The position numbers and the translations under genes are program-made. The notes beneath the pieces were generated by a model. The model saw only the letters and a list, made by a program, of their open reading frames with translations, ran no database searches and was not told where the DNA came from. DNA of 64,000 nucleotides. It comes from Dermacentor variabilis. Its lineage: Eukaryota; Arthropoda; Arachnida; Ixodida; Ixodidae. The stretch is taken from NCBI RefSeq assembly GCF_050947875.1, contig NC_134572.1, positions 158,245,105 to 158,309,104 of the forward strand, in the 5' to 3' direction. Below are positions 54,258-64,000 of the stretch, piece after piece. The first letter of the stretch is position 1; each line of letters begins with the position of its first letter.

Positions 54258-54653
54258 AACAACCAAGCAAAGAGCTAAAGGCAGATCAAGATGATATCCA
54301 CTCGAAGACAGCTTTGGATGCCGAATCTAGCCCCAGTTATAGCGGCAACAGTCAAGATGTGCCACCAAGATGGTGACAGCAAGCAAAACAAGCACCCTGT
54401 CCAAGGACGTTTCGGTCAGAAATGTGGCGTCTGGATGCCTTCTGGACAGCGTGAGCCGCAGCGTCTTCCATCTAAGAGCTGCAAGGAGCTGCTGCGAATT
54501 TGTATATTTTGGTGAAGATATCATGCACTGCACCGTGCAAGAAGATGTGTCCGCGTGCATTTCAAACAGTGAGATCGGCCAAAGACAGCAAGATGATGAT
54601 TCAAAGAAAGAAATCCTGAAGAGGATATCGTCAATGATCAGGACAAGATAAGG
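54258..54653 (+). CDS. Candidate exon of the same unrecognised gene
   Basis: Acceptor TTATTATCATTACAG|AACA and possible donor AAGG|GTAGGC at 54654. In phase with the previous exon it reads EQPSKELKADQDDIHSKTAL and stops at a TGA near 54372. A longer frame (54340-54651) is open in another register, so either an indel, another splice form or chance is involved. Confidence 0.25.
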
Positions 54654-54767
54654 GTAGGCACACGAACAGATCCGGAGACCGAGTAGCTTACCTCGCTCGC
54701 ATATCAGTATACAACTGCGTTTTATAATTACTTTTAAATTTCGCTTAGATCACTTAATTTTGCCACA

Positions 54768-55110
54768 GCATATATTGTAAAAATCGCATCGGTCGGGCGC
54801 CAAGTCTTCCGGAGCCATATCGAGCATTTGCTGCAAGACGAAAGTGGACCCCAAGGGCAAATTCTAAAAGAAGCTCTAGAAGCTATGAAGAAATCTATTT
54901 TGCACAGCTTCCGTAAACAAGTTTTTTACCAGAATATGCCCAACTGGGCGAAGCCCCTGGCTGAGTGGGCTCTCGAGCAGGCCGTGGGAAAGGTGATCGA
55001 ATACTCCAAGCAATGAGCAGGTGTATTGCCAGCGCAGTGATTAAGTTCACCATGCTACATCCGCGAAGAAACTGAAGAACAGTAATAAAGATCAGCTTTA
55101 TTACAACACT
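54768..55110 (+). CDS. Candidate terminal exon and 3' UTR
   Basis: Acceptor TTTTGCCACAG|CATA followed by a frame of about 83 codons rich in helix-forming residues (EALEAMKKSILHSFRKQVFY), ending TGA at 55014-55016. A polyadenylation signal AATAAA follows at 55083-55088. Phase with the preceding candidate exon does not fit cleanly. No domain recognised. Confidence 0.3.
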
Positions 55111-55544
55111 TGAAGGATGCGTGCAAAACTTTTTTGGCGGAAAGCCTATGTGGGTAGTACATTGTCCAATAAAGAAAAACATATGAGTCAACTAGGTATA
55201 TATTTGCTTAACGAGTAAGAGCATCGTTTACATGAACAACTAATTATTTGTGACACAAAGGTATCACGTTTGGCAAGACAAGAAGATGCATTTACAAGCG
55301 TGGTCAAGCTTTCTGGTTGCGTTCATTTTCACAGGCGCAGCGTGCCGAGCTATAGAGCCACAGAACTCTAATATTTGTTCACGGTGGACATTGCTGCAGT
55401 AAGGAAACTAGGTCAAAGTTAATTGCTTGCCTAGTGTTTGCTCGTGGTAAGTTAATGTTATGTTGGATTACGGGAAGTTCGCGTTGAGTAGATTGTGAAC
55501 TAAGCACGTGATCGTGTAATACATCATCATTATCATCATTATGT
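55111..55544. other. Unassigned interval
   Basis: No gene or repeat recognised. It ends at the TCATCATTATCATCAT tail of the RTE fragment. Confidence 0.4.
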
Positions 55545-56350
55545 CCACTGCAGAACGAAGGCCTCTCCAAGCGACCTCCGATTACCCTGTCCTAGGCCAT
55601 CTGATCCCAACTTAACACCCGCAAATTTCTTAATTTCGTCGCACTAGCTACTCTTCTGCCGTCCTCTACTACGCTTCCCCTTGGTACCCATTCTGTCGCC
55701 CTGATGGTCCAACAGTTATCTAATCTGCGGGTTGAATGACCTGCCCAGAGCCATTTATTCTGTTAATGTCTATTAGAATATCGTCTATACCCGTTTGTTC
55801 TCTGATCCAAACCGCTATCTTTCTGTCTCTTCAAAATATGCCTAGCCTTCTTCGTTCCATCGCTCTTTGCCTGGTCCTTAACTTGTTCTCAAGCTTCCCT
55901 GTCAGTCTCCAAGTCTCAGCGCCATACGTCAGCACCGGTAAAATGCACTGATTATATATTTTCCTTTTCAATGATAACGGTTAGCTCCCAGTCAGGAGCT
56001 CAGGACGTCTGCCGTATGCGATCCAACCCATTGTTATTCTTCTGTGAATTTCCGTCTCCTGATCAGGGCTGCCTGTGATTAGTTGACCTAGGCTGACGTA
56101 CTCCTTCACAGACACTAGTGGCTGACTTGCGGTCTTGAACTCTTGTTCTCATGCCCGGTTATTGATCAATATCTTTGTCTGCTGCATAATAATCTTCAGC
56201 CCCAGTTTTACACTCTCCCTGTTAATGTGCTCTATCAATTGTTGTAACTCGTCCGCAGTATGGGGAAATAGAACAATGTCATCTGCCAACCGAAGGTTGC
56301 TGAAGTATTCGCCGTCGATCCTTACTCCGAAACCTTCCCATCTTGTATCT
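55525..56350 (-). mobile_element. RTE-type LINE 3' fragment
   Basis: Minus strand encodes the end of an RTE ORF2: FADDIVLFPHTADELQQLIE with an intact FADD box near 56285-56270, then PVLTYGAETWRLTGKLEN, RQRAMERR and KRSRGRQK. The 3' end is an (ATG/ATT) simple tail at 55525-55545. It is 5'-truncated inside the RT palm, belongs to the same family type as 12510-15185 and has two or more in-frame stops. Confidence 0.82.
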
Positions 56351-56559
56351 GTTAAAGCTTAATAAAAAGGATACGAAGGTAAGTAAACATTGCTAGATGG
56401 TGTTGAGTAGAGGGAAATGTTATTGTTGGGGCGCGCTTTTCCTACGGCAGTATTGGTGTTAGGTAACTTTTATATCTTAGGCGCCATATTTCACAGCAAT
56501 AACCCATGTAGGCATGAAATAAACATATTTGCAACGAAGCAAAGCTCGAGAGTGAGAGA
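56351..56559. other. Spacer between two LINE fragments
   Basis: Nothing recognised. Confidence 0.4.
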
Positions 56560-57716
56560 CAGAGAGCGACTCAAATTTTATTTATGCCAGCAATCAGGAT
56601 GGAGGACGCAGCCTCCCTCCGTCTTGCGGACGACCGAGATACCCTGGATCTCTGGGTTAGGATACATGTTTGCTTGCAGGAGGCACCAGGCTAACGCCTG
56701 TTTTTTGGTCAACTCTGGATGAAATGGTGGGTACCGGGCACTTCCCAGCCGATAGTAATCGGTGATTTCTCTATCTGAACATGCGGTCTCCTTTCTTTCC
56801 AGGCTGGGTTGGCTCACTTCCTCGGTGAACAAGTCCTCGAGCCACGGGACAGGAGGTATCCCGCACGCGAATAATATGGATCGTCTCACGATGGTGGTTG
56901 CTGTTACAGTTTAGAAGTTTGAGCACCTCTGGCGATATGTGTCCTTCTGTGAAAATATTAACTGCGACCTTTGAGTTGCTTATGATAACTATAGCTTTAG
57001 TAAAGGCCACCGCTAATGCTATTCCTTATTCCTCCGAGGGTTTGCAGTCGTCTGTTCTCATGGTTCTGCTCTCTAGGGGCTCTCCGTCCGCATCTACCGC
57101 TACTACGGCCATTCCTTTGCGTTCTCTATATTCCGCGGCGTCTACGTAGGCTAAGCCCTCTACATCTGTGGTATTTGCACTGAGCGTGGCGCACCCTTGC
57201 CTCTCGTCGCTATTTGTGGTACTCTTGGTGCATCTTCTTTGTGAGTGGAAGAATTGCAATGTTCCTCCTCGTCTCTATTGGAAGGCTGAGTTTCGTGCCG
57301 CGTTGTGCTTCGTAGTGCAAGTCTAGTTTACGTAGAACGCGCCGACCCGTGGGACACAGTGCGAGTCTTTCATATTGGGCTATGGTGTGCGCCTCGATTA
57401 ATTCATCAAGCGCGATATTTTGTCTGAGTTTTAAGCATTTATGTTTGGGTGTTGTGCCAGGGATGCGAACTGCCTGTTTTAACGCTCGTCTGATGATGCA
57501 TTCCATCTTGCTTTTTTTCTGGCACGCCAAATGTTAGGTACGGTGCCAAAGAAACTACGCGGCTGATGGCAAAGTTCAGCACTAAACGGATTAAGCCACC
57601 CTCCCTCACGCCGTAGTGCCCATTGGCAATCCATTCGATTAGTCTTAGTATGTGCTGTGCGCTGTTCTCTAGCGCATTGATAGTATCGAGGATTGTGCCT
57701 TCCACATGCAACGGGG
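56560..57716 (-). mobile_element. LINE 3' fragment with RNase H
   Basis: Minus strand: RT C-terminal region (57716-57260), RNase H start AYVDAAEYRERKGMAVVAVD (near 57140), AIVIISNSKVAVNIFTEGHI near 56990, and a tail reading FHPELTKKQALAWCLLQANM..PNPE (56735-56650). 5'-truncated, three frames. The RNase H VSDSQ-type motif reads ISNSK, losing the catalytic Asp. Related in layout to 39041-46230. Confidence 0.8.
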
Positions 57717-57746
57717 GGCCTTTCACAGTTGTCGAAAAACGTAATG
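57717..57746. repeat. About 29-bp segment shared with integrase of G6
   Basis: GGGGCCTTTCACAGTTGTCG continuing AAAAACGTAATGA matches 60629-60660 (GGGGCCTTTCAAGTTGTCGA...) except for a two-base insertion. It lies exactly at the truncated 5' end of the LINE fragment. Confidence 0.7.
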
Positions 57747-58028
57747 AGAGTGAGTAAAAGGCAATTCCTGAATTTACTCTAAATGAGACTGATTATTGTA
57801 CTTTATTAGGATCAGCGCATACAATGAAACTATGTAAGCTTAGGTGCACAATATAACCGGTGCCAAGACGAAAGGTTCCAAGGTATAATTGCGTACTTTT
57901 GTGCCTAATGATATAATGATTTCTTGAGGGAGTGCCTGTTGATATGGTGTATGACGTAAGCTAACTTGGTGCTTGGGCTAACATGTCTTAATATTATTTG
58001 CATGGCAACACTTCTATTAGGCAAACCG
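57747..58028. other. Unassigned interval
   Basis: Nothing recognised. Confidence 0.4.
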
Positions 58029-58748
58029 TAGAATAAGATCACATTGGATATTTTGTAATATAAACTATTATTTCCCGCTCGACAGGCTCGTGAAATGGGA
58101 AATGAGTGTCCCACAAATAGCTCATTGAACACTATAGCAGATCGTGGCAACTTCTCATTATTGAGCGGCAGAAAGAAAATGCAGAAAAAGCGCAACAACG
58201 ACGACGCACAGAGCGGTACACAGGAAGGTGGCGTTTCCTCTGGGCTTCCTGGCTGTTGCCATTCCCTTTACGCTTCCCATCATAAAGCTACAGAGCCTTG
58301 CACAGTGTTCTATAAAATTCAAAATACTGCGAAATCTATCATTGCGTTTCCTCTGTGGCACGGGCGCCTCATCGCTCTGTACACGTTCCTCAGGGTCTAC
58401 CAGAACACTATGCATAGCTCACAACGTAAAATTGTGCACTTAGCTTGACCAATCCTCTCCTATCCAGTCTCCCTACAGCATTAAAAAAATTTGCCATACG
58501 CGTAGCACTAAAGCAAAACCTTTATCTTTTGTGCGTAAAAAGAAGTATTGTTCACAGTGCGAAACATTGTGCCGGACGATGCTCGACCGCAGCAAACAGA
58601 ACGGTGTGCTTTCTCGACATACTGTAGTAGCCAAGTTGGGGCACCATGCACCTGAACAGGCTGATGCTGCTTTCTGCACATCTTAGGTACAACATTACGT
58701 CAGGAACACCGAATTATATAGCGCCGAGAACACATCGCAGCCACGGGG
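58029..58748 (+). repeat. 717-bp dispersed repeat, copy 2
   Basis: Matches 15186-15902 from AGAATAAGATCA to AGCCACGGG in the same orientation. Flanking sequences differ (RTE element versus unique DNA), defining the ends. No TIR or LTR; a few indels. Confidence 0.85.
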
Positions 58749-59004
58749 ACCGACGAAGCGGACGCTGCAGCTCGAGCTAGGGCTCACAAAGCCAGCATCT
58801 CCAGTACATGCACCCACCTCCCCGCCCAGGCGCTCCACAAACATACATACAGAGTCTTGAGAGAGTGGCCACAAGACAAGTCGGCCTTGTCGCTAGGTAT
58901 GTGTCTCAGGGGAGAAGCGTTAATGGTGGTAGGACGCATGTCTGCTTAATATTCCACGGACTACGCAAAGCTGAAGCATACATTGCTACAGCGGTTCTAT
59001 ACAG
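58749..59004. other. Unassigned interval
   Basis: No gene recognised. It precedes the truncated G6 gag. Confidence 0.4.
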
Positions 59005-59530
59005 AGAAGAGGGATACTGAGTTAAGCTCCGGGATGCCCGGCCCAAAAATACTGAGACAAGACGACAGTTCGCAGGGCGCCGCTTGGGATGTTTCGCCCA
59101 TTGCAAGTGCTAGCGAAGACGTCGAAGTCTTATGAAGCATTACGAGACAAGATTGAATCCGAACAGTTCATAAGACGGTGCGACGCGAAGTTGACTATTT
59201 TCCTGCAGGAAAGAGGATGTCTTAATCTGGACACGCTAGCGACGACGGCAGATCAGTACTTCGAAGCCCAGGCAATCGTTAATCTCGCTAAGCGGACAGA
59301 AGGTGTTTAGGTAGGCCCTACAAACAAAAGGAAAGGAAAACATGTTTGTTTTCTGTCTAACAAGCAGGACACAGTGCTTCAGACTACTGGACGAAATCCT
59401 GAGCACCGAAGTCGCCACTGTGCTGGACGTGCAAGAAAACAGGACACAGAAGCGATAGTTGTACCTCTGACTCTGGAAAACGCGAGGAAGCATCATGCTC
59501 TCTCAGGTTTCCAGAAAGCGCAGCATGAAG
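59005..59530 (+). pseudogene. Gag of G6: SCAN-like capsid and zinc knuckles
   Basis: Reads VKLRDARPKNTETRRQFAG, KTSKSYEALRDKIESEQFIR and FLQERGCLNLDTLATTADQY up to 59310. Beyond a stop the knuckles are CFLSNKQ..GHSASDYW (degenerate, across a frameshift) and CWTCKKTGHRSDSC (intact CCHC, about 59425-59466). Confidence 0.75.
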
Positions 59531-59624
59531 ATTTAGTGGAACCTGAACGTGAGAGAAAAGGCTAACCCACAGTCATGATATTTGCGAGTGTACACCAAGC
59601 AATGCGACTTGCGATGGTGGGTCG

Positions 59625-59905
59625 AAGCAGATGCCGACAGCAAAGGGCTACTTAGAAGGAAAATTAGTTACCTTATTACGGCATGTAGGATGCAATACAG
59701 TTTCAGTGAAATGGTCATTGGTTTGCAACTCCAAACTGACTGGTAGCATCCGCACTATCCGCTATTGGACCGGTCTACAAAGAGTTTAGCGGAAGCAGAA
59801 GTGTACGTGTATTCATTCTCCGCTCTTCAAGGAAGACGTTCTTGCTCTTTGTACGGAGAACCCTTATATGAAGTTGTGCTAGGCTACGTTACAGAAGTAT
59901 ATTCA
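59625..59905 (+). pseudogene. Protease remnant of G6
   Basis: Reads KGYLEGKLVTLLRHVGCNTV then KLTGSIRTIRY and, in another frame, AEVYVYSFSALQGRRSCSLY. The position of the catalytic D-S/T-G is H-V-G, so it is dead. The spacing from the knuckles fits G4 (knuckle about 50 residues before the protease). Confidence 0.55.
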
Positions 59906-60159
59906 GGCACACCCCATATCCCGAAGCCGGCACAGCGACCTCGGTCATCAGCGCTGGTCAGCACGGATCAGGTTACCCATAGAGACGAAAGTCTCTTCAC
60001 GAAAAGTGGACGAAAAGAGAACGTGTTAGCTACTGGAGGAAACGAAGGGAAGCAACTAAGAGAATTGTCAGTTCCATGAATTAACCCATTGGTCATCTGC
60101 CCGGAAGAGCTGCGGAAATTACAGAGCACCGATAAATAAACTTATTTCATCAACCTTTC

Positions 60160-60740
60160 ACTACTCCATGTCATCCCATTGCGAACGGACTTGTGGTAAG
60201 GCTCAATATACCTCTCAAACAAATGGTTCACCGCATGGGCCTAGAATGCCGTAAACGATGGGATAGATACCTTATACTTGCTTTATGCATACCGTGAAGT
60301 TCCTCAATCAAGCCTTGGATTCTCAGCATTACACCGGTCGATACCAAATTCAATTACGGTCGATTCGTCCGGCCACGGATGTCCATTCTGAAGGAATTGT
60401 GGATAGGCGATAACGTGGATGCCGGAACGAAGAAAACTTGTGGATACGTTGTAGAGCTCCAGGAGCACCTTCAGAGCACAGTAAGTTGGCCCATGCAGAA
60501 CTACAGAAGACAAAAGTAAAAAAAAGGATGTATCATGATAAAACAACAAGAGTTCGACAACTATCGACAGGTCATAAAGTATTGGTGCTCCTACCATCAG
60601 ATAGGAACGAACTGATTCTTACATGGAAGGGGCCTTTCAAGTTGTCGAAAAACGTAATGACTATGACTATTTAATAGACCTTGGGGGTCGAGTGAGCCTA
60701 TTTCATATCAAACTCCTAAATAAATGGGAGGAAAGGGAGT
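60160..60740 (+). pseudogene. Integrase C-terminal part of G6
   Basis: Pieces: HPIANGLVVRLNIPLKQMVH (the core's third-residue helix, normally N-G-L-V-E-R), WDRYLILALYAYREVPQSSL, LAHAELQKTKVKKRMYHDKT and WKGPFKLSKNVNDYDYLIDL followed by SLFHIKLLNKW. These are the end of the core and the GPY/F-like domain. Upstream core and finger are absent. Several frameshifts. Confidence 0.75.
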
Positions 60741-60749
60741 AAACGGCTG

Positions 60750-60985
60750 ACATCCTGCAACACGACCCAGTTACTGTGCCGATGGAGAAAACAGAAGAGC
60801 AAGAAATGCGTTTTCTTGCTCTACACCAACGGAAAGCATACATGATTGCGTTAGTAGCAACTCACTTGAGCAACTTCCAGACAGCCCAGATTAATGATCT
60901 CCTGAGTTTCAAGCTGTATTTTCAGATGTGCTGGGCAAGAGTAACTTTGTCGAATGCAAGTTGCGCGTCACAACCGCAATACTGG
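60750..60985 (+). pseudogene. Linker and RT leader of G6
   Basis: About 165 bases after the integrase end, the frame reads EFQAVFSDVLGKSNFVECKL, the phrase that precedes the RT fingers in gypsy-type Pol (compare EFQGLFSERPGRTSVLTHDI in G4). The RT body is missing; the sequence breaks off near 60985. Confidence 0.7.
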
Positions 60986-60997
60986 TAAATAAACGCC

Positions 60998-62037
60998 GTT
61001 TATGTAACCGCCATATTTACCGGGAAAAGACGGCGTCCACAGCCGGGCCAAAAAATTACATCATCTTCAGATTTTTGCTATTGTTTCCGACTTTCGGTGC
61101 TTAAGTCTGAGAATATTTAACATGATAGGCATGCACTGTCGGTGTTTTGTTTCATGAGATTTATCGCTAGTCATAATCGAAATTCCGAGGAATAACGTTG
61201 TCAAGAATGTTAGTCAAGGTATGAGCAACTTTCGTTATAAAATGGTGCGGTAATATAACCCGCATACACCGCCTCTCACGTAGCAAGGCCTGGAACGTAC
61301 AAATACCTAAATTAATACGAAAGTTGCCCTTCACTGACAATGCCGCCGACGCCGACAACGACACAGGATGTTCCGCGACACGGCGCCTTTAACGCTTTCG
61401 CGCTAAAATGCGTTCGCCGTACAAGGGATTTGATCCCACTGCATCGTGCTTCGCAGCGCAACGCTATAGACACTGTGTTCATCTGGGGCGATATTCCCGG
61501 GCGATTACTTTCAGCGATACCTTATATTTCGGCAGATTTTGTGAGTATACGCGCAACAGCTCTTCTTAGGTCTGCAGCCAACAGTGGTATGAGAGCATGC
61601 AAAACATCATGACCCATCCCACTCTTTGAAGGTGGATGGCGAGCGAAGTTGTTTAACACACGACATAGAGGTGACAGGCCATTTTGAGCAAAGGAACGAG
61701 CACGTTTATTGTCCTGATATCTCTCGTCATCGGGACGATATAGGTGAGCACAGATATTCTTGTATGGCAGTGAATGGCTCATAACAGCGTAAGCAATGCC
61801 TCGTACCCCTAGTAAACGTGGCCTTCCCATCATGACGACTGGCGTGAAATGCTACGCTGGAATGATGAGCGGCAACGGAGCCACAGGGGAAGAAGACGAC
61901 GACGCTCCAGCCACTGCTGATGATGATAGTTCTTGCGTAGTGAGGTAGTTATCGAACCATAGTCTGTCACAGACGTTGGACATAGAGGCGCAATGAGGAT
62001 TAAGCGAATCTCTTTGGAACCTCACGTTTAGACCGAA
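60998..62037 (+). repeat. 1.8-kb dispersed repeat, copy 2, left part
   Basis: Matches 36331-37450 with a few indels (a ~60-bp segment of copy 1 near 36370-36430 is absent). It contains a second tRNA-Ser-like segment at about 61415-61480. Confidence 0.85.
61415..61480 (-). repeat. tRNA-Ser-like segment inside the 1.8-kb repeat, copy 2
   Basis: Minus strand reads GCGTTGCGCTGCGAAGCACG then ATGCAGTGGGATCAAATCCC, a better B box than in copy 1 but with the anticodon changed. Confidence 0.5.
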
Positions 62038-63022
62038 GGGCGCTATAACGTAAAACTATTCCAACCTTTTCTATTCCAATTCTGCAATCAGCCCTCCGCG
62101 ATTGCTAAAAACTTTTTTTGGGCCAGCCCCACTTCACCTCTCTGTAATGCAGCGTCACCAAAACCGCGATAGCTCACCATCTGATATGACGTGCACACAA
62201 TGATTATGCATGATATAACCGAATAAACAAATATAGATATTTCTGATTCGAGGCCTTTTCGCAATTAGCGCTCGGCTATTGGTCAAAAGTTTTCGGGCTG
62301 CACCTACTTCCCCTGCCTGTCACGCGACGTCACAAAACCGCAAAAACTCACCGTATGAAAGTGGCGTGTACGCGTTAAAGGTGCAATAATATGCCGAACA
62401 AAACTGAATTTTCTTCTGAATAGTCGTTGGCTGCCCTATTCCGAAAGGAATAGAAGATGGCTGTCGCCGATCGCTGATGCACTGGCTACTCGCACCTGTC
62501 GGAGAGCATGGGTTTATTTGCGTATAATAAAGCTTTTTGTGTTGCCGTGTAACGTTTTCGAGCACTTTCGGAACGTCTGCGACCGCGTTCTGCCAACTCT
62601 TCCTTACTGAGGATCCGTTTTAGCGTCAGTCTTAAGCTTCTGTTGCATGTCGCCGCGATTTTCGATCAGCCACCGCCAGCAAAGTAAGGGAAAGCGGACC
62701 AATCGCAGACGCTTGCACGACCCTCTTCATCCTGTTATCGATGTTCAGTACAGTGGCTCAACCCCATCGAATCCCTCTCCACCTGAGCGTGCTCCTCACC
62801 TCTAGTGAGCCAATTATATAAGACAAGCCGCTCAGCGTAGGGAATGTTATTCGTTTTTCAAGCAAACAAAAGTGACCTCCTATGAACAATGAGAGCGCTT
62901 GATTGGTCTGTTCAGACAACCCTGCGGGGGACCGCCCGATGCTTGCGTCGGCGGTTACGCAAATTTGACGTGAGGAGCTTGGAATAAAAACATATTGGAA
63001 TAGTTTTACGTTATAGGGCCCC
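62038..63022 (-). mobile_element. Non-autonomous DNA transposon (TIR element), copy 2
   Basis: Left end GGGCGCTATAACGTAAAACT, right end (reverse complement) GGGGCCCTATAACGTAAAAC: terminal inverted repeats of about 26 bp. It is inserted in the 1.8-kb repeat, whose uninterrupted copy at 37445-37460 reads straight across (ACGTTTGGAACCAACTCAT). Homologous to 44128-45115 in inverted orientation. No transposase. Superfamily unknown; target duplication not clear. Confidence 0.88.
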
Positions 63023-63697
63023 AACTCATGCACTTTGATCCCTTGACGCCAAAGCCGCTTTGCGCCATTCTCTGACTCACGGCATACTTCGTCGGTTCTT
63101 GCTTTTCGCTTGCGTGCCTTCTCGCAGGCGAGCTCATCTCTTGCCACTTTAGCGCGCACGCCGTCGCGAAGCACACACGCGTCGCACTCAGAAGTGCCAG
63201 TGGTGATGATGATAGTTTTTGCACAACAGAACAGGCAATAGACGAAGACGATGACAAACGCTTGAGCAGTGGCACAAGCGCGTTCACGTGGTTGCGTACC
63301 AACTACCAACTAGCCACTGCTGGTGATGATAATTTCTGCTCGCAGAGTCCAAGATACCCCCGAAAATGCCGTCGCTCGTAGACACCAATACATCCGGTAG
63401 TATTCTCTCGAAAGCTCGCGAAAGTGAAAGTTTTTGCGGAAGTAATCGCCAGAAATTAACAGCTCTGGGGAACTTCTAAAGCTGCTCGAGGCGGCCGTAC
63501 ATGCCTTTCAATACCGTGACAGAATGACGACGGCGGTGGGAGCGCCACCGGCAATGGCGGCACCGACGGCGTGAATGCGGATTGAACGTTTATATAATTG
63601 CAATCTCAATTCTATTTCCAATTTCTAAAGCAGTTTTCACTGCCTACATCGTCCCGTTGACAAAGTATATACCTGGTGAAAATCTCAGCTCTACATA
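63023..63697 (+). repeat. 1.8-kb dispersed repeat, copy 2, right part
   Basis: Matches 37455-38140 and ends at CAGCTCTACAT, the point where an LTR begins. Confidence 0.85.
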
Positions 63698-64000
63698 TGG
63701 TCACGTGGTGGTGACGTTGAAGAACGTAGTCGCAATACTGTGTAGAACAAAACTAAATTTTATTGGGCGAACCTGTGCCCACAAAAACAGGCTACACTTA
63801 TAGTACAACGATAGCGGCGAACACGGAACAAATGTGATCAGCGGGTCAAGCGCGTCCGCTTTTATACATCAGTAGTCGAATGTTGTAGAGTAATCGCTGG
63901 GACCCGCGTGCCTTCTACAATGTTCTACATTATTCGCGTCGCGCACACATGCGATCAGATTACACAAGGCTCGGTCATAGACAGCACATGGAAGCATCGA
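63698..64000 (-). repeat. LTR-like repeat, copy B, truncated by window end
   Basis: Starts TGGTCACGTGG at the end of the 1.8-kb repeat. It holds minus-strand AATAAA within CGCCCAATAAAATTTAG (about 63758-63764) and matches copy A at 47070-47345. The orientation implies an element on the minus strand that continues beyond the window, or a solo LTR. Confidence 0.65.

Larger units (their letters stand above)
59005..60985 (+). mobile_element. Degenerate INT-before-RT retrotransposon G6 (Gmr1-like), internally deleted
   Basis: Plus strand: capsid with SCAN-like features, two zinc knuckles, a protease remnant, then (after a deletion removing most of the integrase) the integrase C-terminus, a linker and the N-terminal leader of an RT (EFQAVFSDVLGKSNFVECKL, about 60903-60962). 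The element is cut off there and a 1.8-kb repeat begins at 60998. Integrase preceding RT is the same unusual order as G4, although the sequences are far diverged. No LTRs found. Confidence 0.75.

Overview
This window looks like repeat-rich intergenic or heterochromatic DNA from an arachnid, most probably a hard (ixodid) tick. That rests on the style of the repeats: non-LTR elements whose RNase H is followed by a zinc-motif tail, short-LTR Ty3/gypsy elements, long (TA)n and GATA arrays, and 51-bp repeats encoding arginine-rich 17-residue units. No complete host protein-coding gene is recognisable. Almost every coding signal belongs to a transposable element, and most are broken.

Layout: 1-1645 is a decayed LINE 3' end (+). 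2906-8329 is a Ty3/gypsy element (-, G1) sitting in a (TA)n tract. 8345-11882 is mostly unassigned. 11883-12258 is a (GATA)n array. 12510-15185 is an RTE-type LINE (+) with a tRNA-like head. 15186-15902 is a 717-bp dispersed repeat. 16060-16556 is another LINE 3' end (+). 16921-22514 is a second gypsy element (-, G2) inside a compound microsatellite, with a LINE 3' end nested in its integrase. 23340-30366 is an array of 51-bp coding-like repeats split by the best-preserved element (-, G4, 23482-30312). 30956-35410 is a third gypsy element (-, G3). 36331-38140 is a 1.8-kb unclassified repeat. 39041-46230 is a near full-length LINE (-), broken by an LTR-like insert and by a non-autonomous DNA transposon. 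47530-51049 is a gag-less gypsy element (+, G5). 51062-51620 is a gypsy RT fragment (-). 53802-55110 holds low-confidence host exon candidates. 55545-57716 holds RTE and LINE fragments (-). 58029-58748 is the second 717-bp repeat copy. 59005-60985 is a degenerate second INT-before-RT element (+, G6). 60998-63697 is the second 1.8-kb repeat copy, interrupted by the same DNA transposon. 63698-64000 is an LTR running off the window.

The most interesting object is G4. A single uninterrupted 1491-codon frame lies between 757/758-bp LTRs that look almost identical, with a 4-bp target duplication. Its domain order is gag - protease - integrase - reverse transcriptase - RNase H. The sequences are Ty3/gypsy-like but the order is that of Ty1/copia, as in the Gmr1-like group. 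The degenerate G6 independently shows integrase followed by the RT leader, so the arrangement exists in at least two diverged lineages here.

The rest is a record of nested transposition: LINE into gypsy (10-bp target duplication), DNA transposon into LINE, DNA transposon into the 1.8-kb repeat (with an uninterrupted copy elsewhere in the window), LTR into LINE, and gypsy elements into (TA)n.
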